Shown piece after piece: positions 22,146 through 33,122 of a stretch of 64,000 nucleotides of DNA. Below the pieces are notes generated by a model. The model searched no databases and was not told the origin of the DNA. It was given only the letters and a program-made list of their open reading frames with translations. The stretch is from NCBI GenBank assembly GCA_963920635.1, contig OY987300.1, positions 79,089,899 to 79,153,898 on the forward strand. Direction: 5' to 3'. Every line of letters starts with the position of its first letter. Positions within the stretch are counted from its first letter, which is position 1. Both the position numbers and the translations under genes were made by a program. Source of the stretch: Pseudeuparius sepicola (taxonomy: Eukaryota > Arthropoda > Insecta > Coleoptera > Anthribidae).

Positions 22146-23204
22146 AAATATGGTTTGAACTGTAACAAGTAGTTAGGTTAGGTCAGTTTTGCCAACGTAC
22201 CACGACGTACCTAACCCTAGTGTTTAGTTCGTAGTCTGTAAGGTTGTCGGTGGTTGTTGAACCCCCGAATGTAATAATTTTTGTGTGTGTGTTTTTTTGT
22301 AATAAAATGTTTGGGATTTTGGGAGGTACCTAGGTATTCTACCTAAAATTTTCACTGATTTAACATTGGGGAAGATTTTGATCACTGTCAAAATTTGACC
22401 CACAGTTTTCGACCTTCTGGCGACATCTGTCATGTAAAAATTGCAGTTAGGTATTTTGTTTTTTCGTCCAAATTTGAGCACCAGATACGGGACCAGGTAT
22501 AATTTTATCTTAACATTACCTGCCTGATTAGGTACAGCTACCTGATCACTGTTATAATTTATAATACCATTACATTTTATACCTTACCAAAGTATCATAT
22601 AGTTTCATAAAAGCAGGAGTAAATATGGAAAATACAAACTGCAGGTCAGTAACTGCTGTAGTCTGTAGATGGCAGCACCCCCAGTTTTTTTTGTGGAAGT
22701 GAAATTTATCCAGACAGACAGACCTATTTATTCTGTGCTCTCAGTTTGTCGGTTGCTGCCACCTATATCGCGGGAGTTGCATTCTAAAGTTATTTTCAAA
22801 AAGACTATCTTTAAGTGATGTAACCTACCTATTCATTTATCATTTATTGTAATATCTAGGATACCAAAGGAGAGAAAACAGAATATAAAGGGCTCATCCT
22901 TATCAAACAGTATTGCAGTCTTCATTTATTATTATAATATAACCAAGTTTAATTAAAAAAAAACTGAGGAGAAGATCCACAGTGATCTAAATTAGTTTAA
23001 AGTTGTTTGACAAAATGGGGTATCTCTATTATGCAGGGACCCTTCTTATTTTAAAGAGTCCCTGCTATTATGTCTTCTCCCTGCAAAGGTGTAGAACCAT
23101 CGAATTGATAAGTACTTGCCATTTCAATGTGTAGAACCAATAATGTAGGTCTCGATGTAGGTATTCTCGGAGGATGACATTTCTTAGGTCATACCACAGA
23201 CATA
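22146..23204. other. AT-rich sequence without a recognised feature
   Basis: No ORF of note. A weak inverted pair (GTAGATGGCAGCACC near 22663 and GTTGCTGCCACCTA near 22752) and a short direct repeat of the CCCTGCTATTATG type near 23030-23075 are the only structure seen. Confidence 0.4.
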
Positions 23205-23920
23205 TACAGGGTGTGTCACATCTAAAGTCAGAGCCGAAAACACAAGGTAGAACTCGCTAAAATAAGCACATATGCTTAATAAACATTAGCCCAAAAAAGC
23301 TTGGTTCTCCATATACAGCGTGTTGAAAATTTTCCAAAAATAACATATTTTTTTAATTTCTTTCGATCCCATTTAGGAATTCCAACCAAATTTGGTACAC
23401 ATTATACACTGGACGGTTGCCATTTTGTGGAATAATTTGACCCCGTTCCGATCACCAGCGGCGTAGGTACAAATAGTTACTGTAAATAATTGTAGAAAAA
23501 AAGTAGTACGGCCCTGTGCAAAACCAAAAATTTTGCCCATTTTTTGGATAGCCCATTTAATTTGGAACAAAAAGTGCCTCTTGGTATTTTTTTTATTTCT
23601 GGTACAGTTTCTTCGTAATTTCGGATTTTTTAAACTAGTGTCAAGGTGATTATGCTGGCATTTTAAATAAAATTATTTGTATCTACGCCGCTGCTCATCT
23701 GAACAGGGCCAAATTATTGCACAAAATGACAACCCATAATATGTATAAAATAATTCCTAAACGGGCTAGAAAAAAATTAAAAAATATTTGGAAAAGTTTC
23801 AACACTCAGTATATGGAGAACCAAGCGTTTTTGAGCTAATGTTTATTAAGCATATGTGCTTATTTTAGCGAATTCTACCTTGTGTTTTCGGCTCTGCCTT
23901 TAGATGTGACTCACCCTGTA
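23205..23920. mobile_element. TA-flanked inverted-repeat element, TACAGGGTGTGTCACA ends
   Basis: The left arm 23205-23340 pairs with the right arm 23795-23920, including CACAAGGTAGAA, AAGCACATATGCTTAATAAA and TTGGTTCTCCATATAC. Inner blocks around CCCATTTAGGAATT also pair. It is flanked by inverted ACAGACATATA motifs. Confidence 0.85.
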
Positions 23921-25179
23921 TAGCTTAGCGAAGCTATACATATATGTCTGTGGTCATACCTAGTACCGAGCCTAGTACTTAAAAGCGATGTCAAAAGTAT
24001 TTAATTTTGACAGCTCTGTTTTTTTCTAAACGACCCACTTGCTCGAAATTATACCTATTTATAGCTATCAAAAAAATATCAATTTCAAAAATTAAAAAAA
24101 AAATTGAGTGGGTAGGTATTTTAAAATAATATAAGTAGTTTTAAATGTAAAATTGCATGGCTATTGGTTATGTCAAAATTTAGGAGGTGCTCTGCTGGCA
24201 TTGATATTAGAATAAATCTAAAATCCGTATTCTATTTATACGGATTTAATTAATTAATTAAGAAGACCTCTTATCATACTTGATTTCTTGAGGCAAAATA
24301 AAGGTAAATCATAAAATAAAACTTGAAAAAAAAAATAGTACTAAGTACCTTAGGCAAGGAAAGAGAGAGGACGCCTAAGAAGACCGCTAGCGGCCCATGG
24401 AAACCAGCCCATATTTTATGAAACTATCGTAATCAATTAGGAATTAAGAAATTTCCAATAAAAACGGTCATAGGTAGAAGGAATTTTAAGAAGTTATATC
24501 GAGAAAAATAAAGTTTTAGGGCATCTTTCAAAGGTAGCTTGTTAAATATTTACCTTTGAAACGAAATCCCGGGCTCTTGCTTTTTTTTTCACTTCTGCTT
24601 TTGCAACCAAACGATGAACAATTCACCATCGTAGTAAGAGTATATTTTCCCTACTTTTAATTTACGAAACTCATCACAATATACTCGCTTTGTCTGCCAC
24701 ATATAAAATGACTGCCGTTCAAAACGATGTAACAAAATCTATACACGGCAGAACAGGCAAGCGCGGTATCCCCTCTCTTTCCTAAAAACAATCAATCTGA
24801 AACCGTTAGTTACTTGGGCAGGTACTTAGGTATATAATTTTTTGGTTGGTTAATTTTTGTAAAAAATTAAGAAGCTATTTATTTTTACTACATCTGCATT
24901 TTAGTTTAGAAAGTGTCACTTTCCCGCATTAGTGCGGAAAAGTATAGTAAAAAACTAAAATGCGTGCGGAAAAGTGTACTTGTAGAAAAAATAATGTTTC
25001 TAACTCTTGCGGAAAGTGTCTTTTCCTCTTGGCTGAACTCCGCTACGCGTCGTTCAGGCAACTGCAATCGCGTGCGGAAAAGTGGCACTTTCCGCACTTG
25101 TTACGAAATATACTATTGTCGGCAGTTTTTAATGCCGTGTCATTTCGCATCAAAATTTAATAATTCTTTGGGTACTTGA
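23921..25179. other. AT-rich sequence with one hairpin repeat
   Basis: An inverted-repeat block at about 24900-25112 repeats GTGCGGAAAAGTG several times in both senses (AAAGTGTCACTTTCCCGCA against GCGGAAAAGTGGCACTTTC), probably a MITE. The rest holds nothing recognisable. Confidence 0.45.
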
Positions 25180-25922
25180 TATACACTGTGGCCGGAGACC
25201 TATCTGAGGTTAATATTTCTATGGTATAATTCCATCCTACCTCCCCACCACTCCCGAGTTAATATCTGACTGCGCAAGTCTGAAAGAGGCACAATCTTTT
25301 GACGTCCGCGATCTCCAACTACTTTTTCTTCATCTGTAAACTTTGACCTGACTAATTTCCTTGGAGAGTTTTATCGCTGGTTGGTATAGTCAAAGTTTAC
25401 AGAATAAAATATTCTGTAAACTTTGCTTTGGTATAGTGTGAGACTCGACCAGGTTTTCTTAAGCCTATCGTTAAAAAGTTATTTTTATTTTCTTTTATAC
25501 TTTTTTGGGAATTATGTTCTATTTAACGGCTCAAGGACCTGTATTGTTTTTTATACGCATCCTTTCCGTTACTTTCCGCGGTTTCAAAAATCCAAGAGTC
25601 CATCGATGAACCTTTTTGAATGCTTTGTGGTATTATCTCTTTTTACACCATTGAATAATTATAACACAATATTATACAGAGCTGGAATTATCAAGTTGGG
25701 TGTCTGTATTTCAAGCTCTTGTGTGGAATAAGGCTGGCGTAATATACGATTTCCCCTCGGATTTCCCCTACACCAAATTGGATCTTTGTACCTACTGGAA
25801 CTTCGGGACACCAGACTTTGAATTTTCCAGCTCTGTATGTATACCCCAGATCATTGAGTGAAGGAATAATTTCACTCAACGCCCAGATAGATACTCGTAA
25901 GTCCCTCCCCGGCCACAGTGTA
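25180..25922. mobile_element. Inverted-repeat element, TACACTGTGGCCGG ends
   Basis: TACACTGTGGCCGGAGA at the left and GGCCACAGTGTA at the right. Inner pairs include CAGAGCTGGAATT (25678) with AATTTTCCAGCTCTG (25824), and a perfect hairpin around TTTACAGAATAAAATATTCTGTAAA at 25390-25425. It shares its right TA with the next element. Confidence 0.6.
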
Positions 25923-27333
25923 CAGGGTGTTTACGAAATATTGGAGACCCCCCTTAACTTTCTTATTTTTGACCAGAGGAAAAAGTGTTTCATATTAAAG
26001 TTGTAGAAAATTTTCTCGGCTTTCCAACGCTGTTTTCAGAAAGAAAATCGAACGTCGCGTTTTCAAGATAGAGACTTAAGTAAGTTGTATTTTTTTTAAT
26101 GGAACACCCTGTATGTTATTGAATTTTTAGATTCTACGCTTCATTCCGATTACAACGATATGTATATTTAATATGTCTTATATAAATTTTGTCACAGAAA
26201 ATTGCATTTTAATACATTATTACACAAAAACTAAGGTAGCCATGAAACTAGAACTAACACATTTAAGAATATTTTTGATTTGTTGCAAGGAAAAAATCAG
26301 AAATCGCAAAGATCCGAATGAAAATAGAAGAACTGCAAGGAAAATTGTCGAGCGGATACATTTTTTAAATATCAATCAAGATATAATATTAACAAGTATT
26401 AATAATTTGAAAAAGAGATATCGCTCATGCCTTCAAGTGAACGGATTACAATTCGAACAGTTCTTATGAAAAATACTTATTGTTATTGTTATACTTTATT
26501 ATATATTTTGTTTGTGTAGTAAAATTTATATGCTTTTCTGTCGAGTTTTTATGACTTTTTCTCCGAGTTTTTCTCTAACTTCAGTGCCGAGGTACATATT
26601 ATATTTTTTTTGAAATCGAAAAAAAAATGTTTTATTAGGCAAGAAAGTAATAATAAGGGATCACCCGTCCACGAACCGACTACGCGCGGCGTTGCTTGAC
26701 TTTACCGATCGCTCTACCTAGGACAAGTATAATGACGTACGGCACCTTCTGACAGAAAAACCAAACTGCTGCTTCTTGTGCAGCCTACACAACAAATCTA
26801 TTGATATTCAAATTTACTAAAATATGTATACTGAAGGATTGCGCTTCTATAGGAAACAATTTCGCAATGTGTACGAAAAGTTAAATGAGCCTTTATCGGC
26901 CGGGTTTTGAATATTTGGTCACTTTTGACGGGCGATTTCTCCGCGTCTGACGTTTGATGTTTACATCTCGCAAGGCCTACTTATTGAAAAAATCGTACAA
27001 TAATGGGCTACATTATTGTACGATTTCTGTGCTTTTAATGACGATTTTGGGACATTTTAATGCCGATTTCAAGAAAAACATATTAAATATATGTATATAT
27101 CGTTGTAATCGGAATCAAGCGCAGAATCTAAAAATTCAATAACATACAGGGTGTTCCATTTAAAACAACAAAAGTTAGTTCTCTATCTTGAAAACGTGAC
27201 GTTCGATTTTCTTTCTGAAAACGGCATTGGAAAGTTGAGAAAGTTTTCTAAAACTTTCATATAAAACACTTTTTCCTCTGGTCAAAAATAAGAAAGTTAA
27301 GGGGGGTCTCCAATATTTCGTGAACACCCTGTG
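25921..27333. mobile_element. Composite element: two inverted MITEs flanking a 1-kb segment
   Basis: 25921-26114 is a MITE running from TACAGGGTGTTTACG to GGAACACCCTGTA. 27147-27333 is an inverted copy, from TACAGGGTGTTCCATTT to GTGAACACCCTGTG. Between them is a segment whose own ends are inverted (TTGAATTTTTAGATTCTACG paired with its complement near 27120). The centre contains the 5S-like sequence at 26657-26728. A 98-codon ORF at 26173 has no recognisable homology. Confidence 0.75.
26657..26728 (-). pseudogene. 5S rRNA-derived sequence
   Basis: Read on the minus strand, the segment follows the 5S rRNA internal promoter region. The A-box-like AAGTCAAGCAACGCCG is followed by GCG, and then comes a C-box-like TGGACGGGTGATCC. 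Spacing and order match 5S rRNA (GAAGTTAAGCAACG.. TGGATGGGTGACC). The 5' end of 5S and the final stem are missing, and about a quarter of the bases differ, so it is not a functional rRNA gene. It may be a 5S pseudogene or the Pol III head of a SINE3-type element. Confidence 0.65.
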
Positions 27334-27420
27334 TCTACGAGAGAATCTTTTGCACAAAGTAGGTACCCACCACCGTCATTGTTTACTAACGCCGCCCTTT
27401 CCCCCCGTCCCCACCCGCAG

Positions 27421-27878
27421 GCAATAGCCGGCGCTCGGCAGCGGGCGCCGTGATCGGGCGCAGCGGCGCCGCCGCCGCCGCCGCCGCCGTGGAGGACCCA
27501 GTGGGCGCGGCCGCGGCTCCGCCGGTCGGCGCCGGGGGCGGCCCGCCGCCGTGGAAGCGGCAGGGCGCGTCGCCGGCCGACTTCGGGGGCGGCCCGCCGC
27601 CCCCCTTCGGCGCCGGCAGCCCGGCGGCGGGCGGCGGCCCGGGCGGGGGAGGAGGCGGCGGCGGGGGCCCGCCCTTCGGCGCCGGCGGCCCCCCGACGCC
27701 CCAGTACGCGGCGTCGCCGGCGCCCAGCGGCTCGTCGACGCCGGGCGCGCAGCCGGGGGGCGGCGGGGGCGGCGGCCCGCCGCCGTTCGCCCCGCCGCCC
27801 GGCCCGCAGTACAACGGGCCCGGCGGGCCGGGGCCGCAGCAGCTCCAGGCGCAGGCGTTCGGATCGCCGCAGCACGGG
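27421..27878 (+). CDS. Exon of an unrecognised Gly/Pro/Ala-rich protein
   Basis: The acceptor CCCGCAG at 27420 and the donor GTGAGTG at 27879 frame 458 nt of open reading frame of extreme GC content. The product begins (G)NSRRSAAGAV, has an Ala run, then Gly- and Pro-rich stretches with PPPW, ADFGGGPPPPFGAG, PQYAASPAP and a Gln-rich end (PQQLQAQAFGSPQHG). Low-complexity composition of this kind is common in chromatin and transcription cofactors, but no domain is visible, so I give no name. It ends in phase 0, fitting the exon at 36589. Antisense ORFs here are shadows. Confidence 0.6.
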
Positions 27879-28033
27879 GTGAGTGTGTCGGAGGGTGTTT
27901 GGGTACCGGCTCGGGGAAATCGAAAAAAACAACAACAGAAATGGCACGTATAGAGGAAGAGACCCAAATTTGAGATAGGTGCCTAATTTGAGATAGCTCC
28001 TTATTAACGCCATCTAACAGAAATAGCCTAGAC

Positions 28034-29390
28034 CAGGGTTGGGTAACTACGTGTAGAAAACAGTTTTCGACATTACACGTCGAAAACCTATGTAAATTAC
28101 ATGCAAATGTGTAGAAAACTATGTAGGATATGTAGAAAATCTCATATTGGTCAAAACCATAACCTTATAATTTTAGCATGACATATTGAGGCAAACATTT
28201 TGCTAAGAAGATATATGAACAACTACAGAGCAAATGTCAAAATTTCTTTATCGAGAATTTGAATGCGGAAGGGCTAAATAGTCTACAATTGTACAAAGAA
28301 AATAAAGATATTGTTGGGGTATTTGCACAAAGAGAAGAGATAAAAACGGAGGCATTTTGGGGATTGTGTGAGTTAAAGCATTGTGAACTTCCACAACTGT
28401 CAATTTTATTATTCTTCGGCTGCACAATTAGATTGATCAATTTTTAGAGTTTTTTAATTTATAATATACAGTGTGTCCCAATTTGATACTGTACTTACAC
28501 CTCAGAAATATATAAAGGGGAAGGAAAACAAATGGTCTCTATTTTTATATTGGTAGTAGGTACCAAGGGAGAGAATCCCATAATTTTTTGGATGGGGTAA
28601 TTATTTCATGGCCTGCTACGATTTTTTAAAATAGCAAATTTTCAAGAAACACCTTTAGGGATTTTTTACGACAACATGTTATTAAGAAAACTTGTTCAGA
28701 ATGAAAAACTGAGTAGATACGCAAAATTTCAAAAGGCTAGGCTTACTTTGATTTTTAAATTTATCTCCCACTTCTTTCTTAGAAAAATGTCTTTTCTGGA
28801 GCTTTCACATCAAAATTTTATTTTTTCGCGATAATCAAGTTTTCGTAATAATATTTTGACGTGAAAACTCCAGAAAGGACACATTTCTAAGAAAAAAGTG
28901 GGAGAAAAAGGCGAAAAAGCAAAAAATCAAAGTAGGCTTAGACTTTTGAAATTTTGCAGTTCTACTCAGTTTTTCATTCTGAACAAGTTTTCTTAATAAC
29001 ATTTTGTCATAAAAAAATCCCTAATGGGGTTTCTTGAAAATTAGCTATTTTAAAAAATCATAGCAGGTCATGAAATAATTACCCCATCCAAATACCAACG
29101 CCTATGAGATACTCTCCCTTGGGACTACCAATAAAAAAATAGAGACCATTTGTTTTCCTTGTCCTTCATATAGTTCTGAGGTGTCCAGTATTAAATTGGG
29201 ACACACTGTATGCCAGAAATATATGTATTTATTTATTTTGAAATAAAAAAAAGAATATAAGCGTTTTTTTTTCTACTGAGTTTTATACATGTAAGTATAT
29301 TATGTAGAAAACCCAGGCGGTAAATTACATCCTTTTCTACATGTAGAAAATCCTGTAAAATACCTGACGTATTCTACTTACTCAACCTTG
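28034..29390 (+). mobile_element. hAT element with transposase C-terminal remnant
   Basis: CAGGGTTGGGTAACTAC at the left pairs with the right end TACTTACTCAACCTTG. Perfect 8-bp target duplication GCCTAGAC at 28026-28033 and 29391-29398. Plus-strand 28200-28450 resembles the hAT C-terminal dimerisation region (FWGLCELKH, then LPQLSI, then after a frameshift SSAAQLD). A foldback element at 28467-29210 interrupts it. Confidence 0.8.
28467..29210. mobile_element. Foldback element, TACAGTGTGTCCCA ends, copy 2
   Basis: 744 bp, palindromic, homologous end to end with 15970-16734. It is inserted in the hAT element 28034-29390, so it is younger than that element. Confidence 0.85.
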
Positions 29391-29511
29391 GCCTAGACTA
29401 ATTAAAATAAACTGGGGTGTAGTGTTAAAGTGTCAGTTGAGCGCTTCAGTTCGTTTGTTTCTGTACAAAAGCGCGTTTGGTGCGATTTGACCGAGGGGGT
29501 AGTCACTATTG

Positions 29512-29717
29512 GATATACTTGTACATCATCTTGGATATAGTTTGGATATACTTGGATGTATTTGGATATACGGGATATATTTTGGAAATACTGGATATAT
29601 TTTGGAAATACTGGATATATTTTGGAAATACTGGATATATTTTGGAAATACTGGATATATTTTGGATATACTGGATATATTTTGGATATACTGGATATAC
29701 TTTGGATATGGAAGGAT
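29512..29717 (+). repeat. GGATATA minisatellite, 20-bp unit
   Basis: Tandem units of the form TGGATATATTTTGGAAATAC repeat about six times between 29575 and 29700, flanked by looser GGATATA units. The ORFs rich in YILEILDIFW come only from this repeat. Confidence 0.9.
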
Positions 29718-30456
29718 ATATAACGTGTCCCAAACATATGGAATCTAGACTTTATCTGGGTTTAAAAGGGTTTTGAAGACTTTTCAAACAAAAAAGTTAA
29801 GGCGAATATATAAAGAAATAAAAATTTTATGAATTTTTATAGGTTTAAAAGTAGAAACACCCGAGTAGACACTCTGTATTATACCCTCCGTATGTTTGGG
29901 CCACTTGTATGCAGGGTAGGTTACTTCGCCGGCTGCGCGCGCAACTCCCAAGAAAACCGGCGCGTCACTTGACGATCGGCGGGTGGTGCAGCTGCATTCT
30001 GCCTTGCTGCTTAGTGCTTACTTCGTTATTTCGTTATTTGACGTTTAGTGAGTAAGGCGATCATGCTGCAGTTGCGCTGTTTTAGAATTATTATTATATA
30101 CTTTTATTTTGTGATTTTACCTATATATATGGGTATCTTTTTATTTATAAAGTAAGTAGATACATATTACTACTCTATTGTGATTTTAGATTAGAAATTC
30201 AGATTTTATTTTATATTTTTTATTTTTGAGAGTAAAGCATTATAAAAAAAGTTTTGCACTCATTTTCATTTTCATCAAAAGTCCAGCAAAATAACTGGTA
30301 GTCGTAAATGATTAATTCTTCTATGATATAAATTGTTGGAAGAAAAAGTATTTTTGTTTCCAAAAAAATGACAAGCAAATGGACATCTTTAATAAGCCAC
30401 CCTATAAATTAATAATTAATATTCATAGAGTTTGGGTGTGATCTATTGACTGTATG

Positions 30457-32794
30457 TACAGGGTGTCAACGTATCAACCACAACCAATGTTTGTTCCTCA
30501 ATCTCAACCTTCAAAATTTTATCCCCAGCCAAATTATTTTAGACCAACATTTCAACAACTCAACGCCCCAGGGCCAGGGTTATTATAGGCAAACAAAAAC
30601 AGCCAGCAAAAATTTGACTTGTGGGTTTCTTGTAGGACCACTCAAGCTTGCTTTTGGGCCAAAAAGATAGCTTTTAGGAATTTGAGAAATATAGGTTTTG
30701 ACGTCATCAAATAGGTATATTTTCCCAAGACCACACCTGTTTCTCTTTATATTTGGAAAGAGCACGTTTTTCTGATAAACTTCCGTAAATAACCTTTTTT
30801 ATATCTTGTTTCATTAAAAAGTTATATGCGTATTATTTGCAAAAATATGAAAAACATGCCATGGTATTTTTTTAATGAAAATAGAGTTAGCCATGACTTT
30901 TCAATGTGACCACCTTCTTTTAATAAACATAAGTCTAGACGGCGTCTAACTTCTGTCTTAGTGACCTTTCTTAATACATCTGGTGTTATATGCCGACAGG
31001 CATCTTTTATTTTTTTGTATTAAATGATTAATATTTTGAAATGGAGTTTTGTAAACAATGTTTTTCAGAAATCCTCATAAATGAAAATTTAATGGTGTTA
31101 AATCTGGCGACTTTCCTGTCCATTTTATGGGACCATTTATTCCAATTCATTTGTTTCCAAACTCATCATTTAGAATTTCTTTTACAATGTTGGCTTAGTG
31201 TGCTGGAGCTCTGTCGTGTTGAAATCGTATGGTTCTTCTTAACTGCAATGGCACATTTTCCATGAGAACTGGCAGCTGTTGTTGCAAAAATTGGAGGTAT
31301 GTTATTCCAGTTAAACCTCCTTCGTAAAAATATGGCCAACAACCATGACCAATTATGCCACACCATACATTAAAGCCGAAGTGTCCCTGTTTCCGAATTG
31401 GATTGACAATATGAGGATTTTCAGTGGACCAATATGTTCGCTTTTACGGTTAGGTAAGCCATTACTAACAAAACGACTTTCGTCTGTCCAAAGTATACCT
31501 ATGTTTGAAAATAAGCTTGTCAACAATCTCGGTCACCACCATGATTTCAGCAATGTAATCAAGCCTTTTTTCTGTATTTGTCTCTCCCAAATCTTACAGG
31601 TAATGTAATTTAATGTCATGATATTTTTATAATTCGTTGTATGAACACTTGGACAGTTGCATCATTGTTGCGAACTATTCTTCTAATTGATTTGCCTGTA
31701 CCGGTAGAAAATGCATTTTAGTCGAATAAACATTTTGTGATCAGGAACGTGATATCAGGATATTTCTCCCTATAAATTCTAACGGTTCTTCTAGCATTTT
31801 TTTCAGCTTCTCCATAGACTAATAACATATTATCAACTTTTTCATTGTGTGTTACCATTATTGAAGTTTTAGGATACATTCTTCAATGACTGGATACAAT
31901 TATTAATAAATGTCAAGAGAAAGTATTTCAATTATGACAGGTAAGAATAATAAATTATCAACTGTCAATTGTTTTCCATGGTTACCCGATCAAGCCAAGG
32001 CTAATTTGATTCAGGATATATATGTAGGTACTTTGTATTACATGAATATAATCTCTAATTTTTGCAATAACAGTTGCCAGTTCTCATGTAAAATGTGCCA
32101 TTGTATTTAAGAAGAACCATGGGGTTTCAACATGACGGAGCTCCACCACACAATGCCAACATTGTAAAAGAATTTCTAAATAATGAGTTTGGAAACAAAT
32201 GGATTGGGATAAATGGCTCATAAAATGACCAGAAAAGTTGTCAGACCTAACTCTATTAGGTTATTCTACTCGGGTTTCTATTTATGAAAGTGTCTGAAAA
32301 ACCTTATTTACAAAATTCCATCCCAGACTATTGATGATAAAAAAATAACACCGATATCAGTTTTTCTTAAAAAAGTGTCCATACGGTTATATTTTTATCA
32401 CTAATAATAATACTTTTTTCATAACACATCTGTCCGAGCATCTGTCAACTGTTTCAGTCAAATATATACCTTCATAAGTCACGGCTACCTCGATTTTCAT
32501 TAAAAAAAAATACTATGGCATCTTTTTCATATTTTTACAAATTATCGCATATAACTTGTTAATGAAACAAGATATCAAAAACAATATTTACGAAAGTTTA
32601 TCAGAAAAACGTTTCCAAATATAAAGAGAAACAGAAATATATTTGATGACGCCATAACCTATATTTCCCATATTCTTAAAAACTATCTTTTTGCCCCAAA
32701 AGTAAGCTTGAGTGGTCCTACAAGAAACCCACAAGTCAAATTTTTACTGGCTGTTTTTGTTTGCCTATAATAACCCGACTAGGGTCACCCTGTA
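30457..32794. mobile_element. Mariner-like (DD41D-type) element with two inverted transposase remnants
   Basis: TACAGGGTGTCAACG at the left and CACCCTGTA at the right; arms of about 350 bp are inverted copies (TTTGACTTGTGGGTTTCTTG with its complement near 32725). The minus strand 31640-30930 reads as a Tc1/mariner transposase with WTDESRFV, GLPNRKSEHYWSTENPH, NVWCGIIGHGCWPYFYEGGL, FQHDRAPAH and SPDLTPLNFHL. Plus strand 31990-32290 repeats part of it (FQHDGAPPHNANIVKEF). Stops interrupt both. If the third catalytic residue is the position in PL(D/N)F, spacing from HD is 41, the DD41D class; here it is Asn in the minus copy. Confidence 0.85.
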
Positions 32795-32917
32795 CGTCCC
32801 AGACAGCTACCCATAAAAAATGAGCTTACCCTGTTTTCTTTGCAATGCACGTAAACGCTCTATCTAACTTTTCTTTGCTAGATACCCATTCTTAATTAAA
32901 ATCTTAATAAAAAAATG

Positions 32918-33122
32918 AATGGATATTGGTTCGAGGGGTAGAAATGCTTGATTTATACGCGAATATACGTGGATATGATGTGGATATGATGTGGATATAC
33001 TTGGATATCCTTGGATATATTTGGATATAATGTGGATATACTTGGATATAGTGGATATGTTTGGATATCTGATGGATATGAGTGAATATGGATATACTTT
33101 TTGGATATATGGATATATTTGT
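32918..33122 (+). repeat. GGATATA-rich subterminal array, right end
   Basis: At least a dozen GGATAT(A/G/C) units with irregular spacers (for example GGATATGATGT twice near 32971-32993). It mirrors the array at the left end of the same transposon but on the same strand rather than inverted. Confidence 0.8.

Noticed and set aside
21727..22168. Minus-strand ORFs of 96 to 141 codons in the GC island
   Set aside because: Overlapping frames without any recognisable motif or splice support; GC content explains them.
25423..25731. 102-codon ORF in the TACACTGTGG element
   Set aside because: Covers inverted-repeat arms and a hairpin; no homology.
26173..26469. 98-codon ORF MSYINFVTENC..
   Set aside because: Lies in a non-coding transposon, starts in its inverted arm and has no recognisable homology.
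27297..28013. Minus-strand ORFs of 193 and 238 codons opposite the Gly/Pro exon
   Set aside because: Antisense shadows of the plus-strand exon, which has proper acceptor and donor sites.
29402..29776. ORFs encoding YILEILDIFWKYW-type repeats
   Set aside because: Pure products of the 20-bp GGATATA minisatellite.
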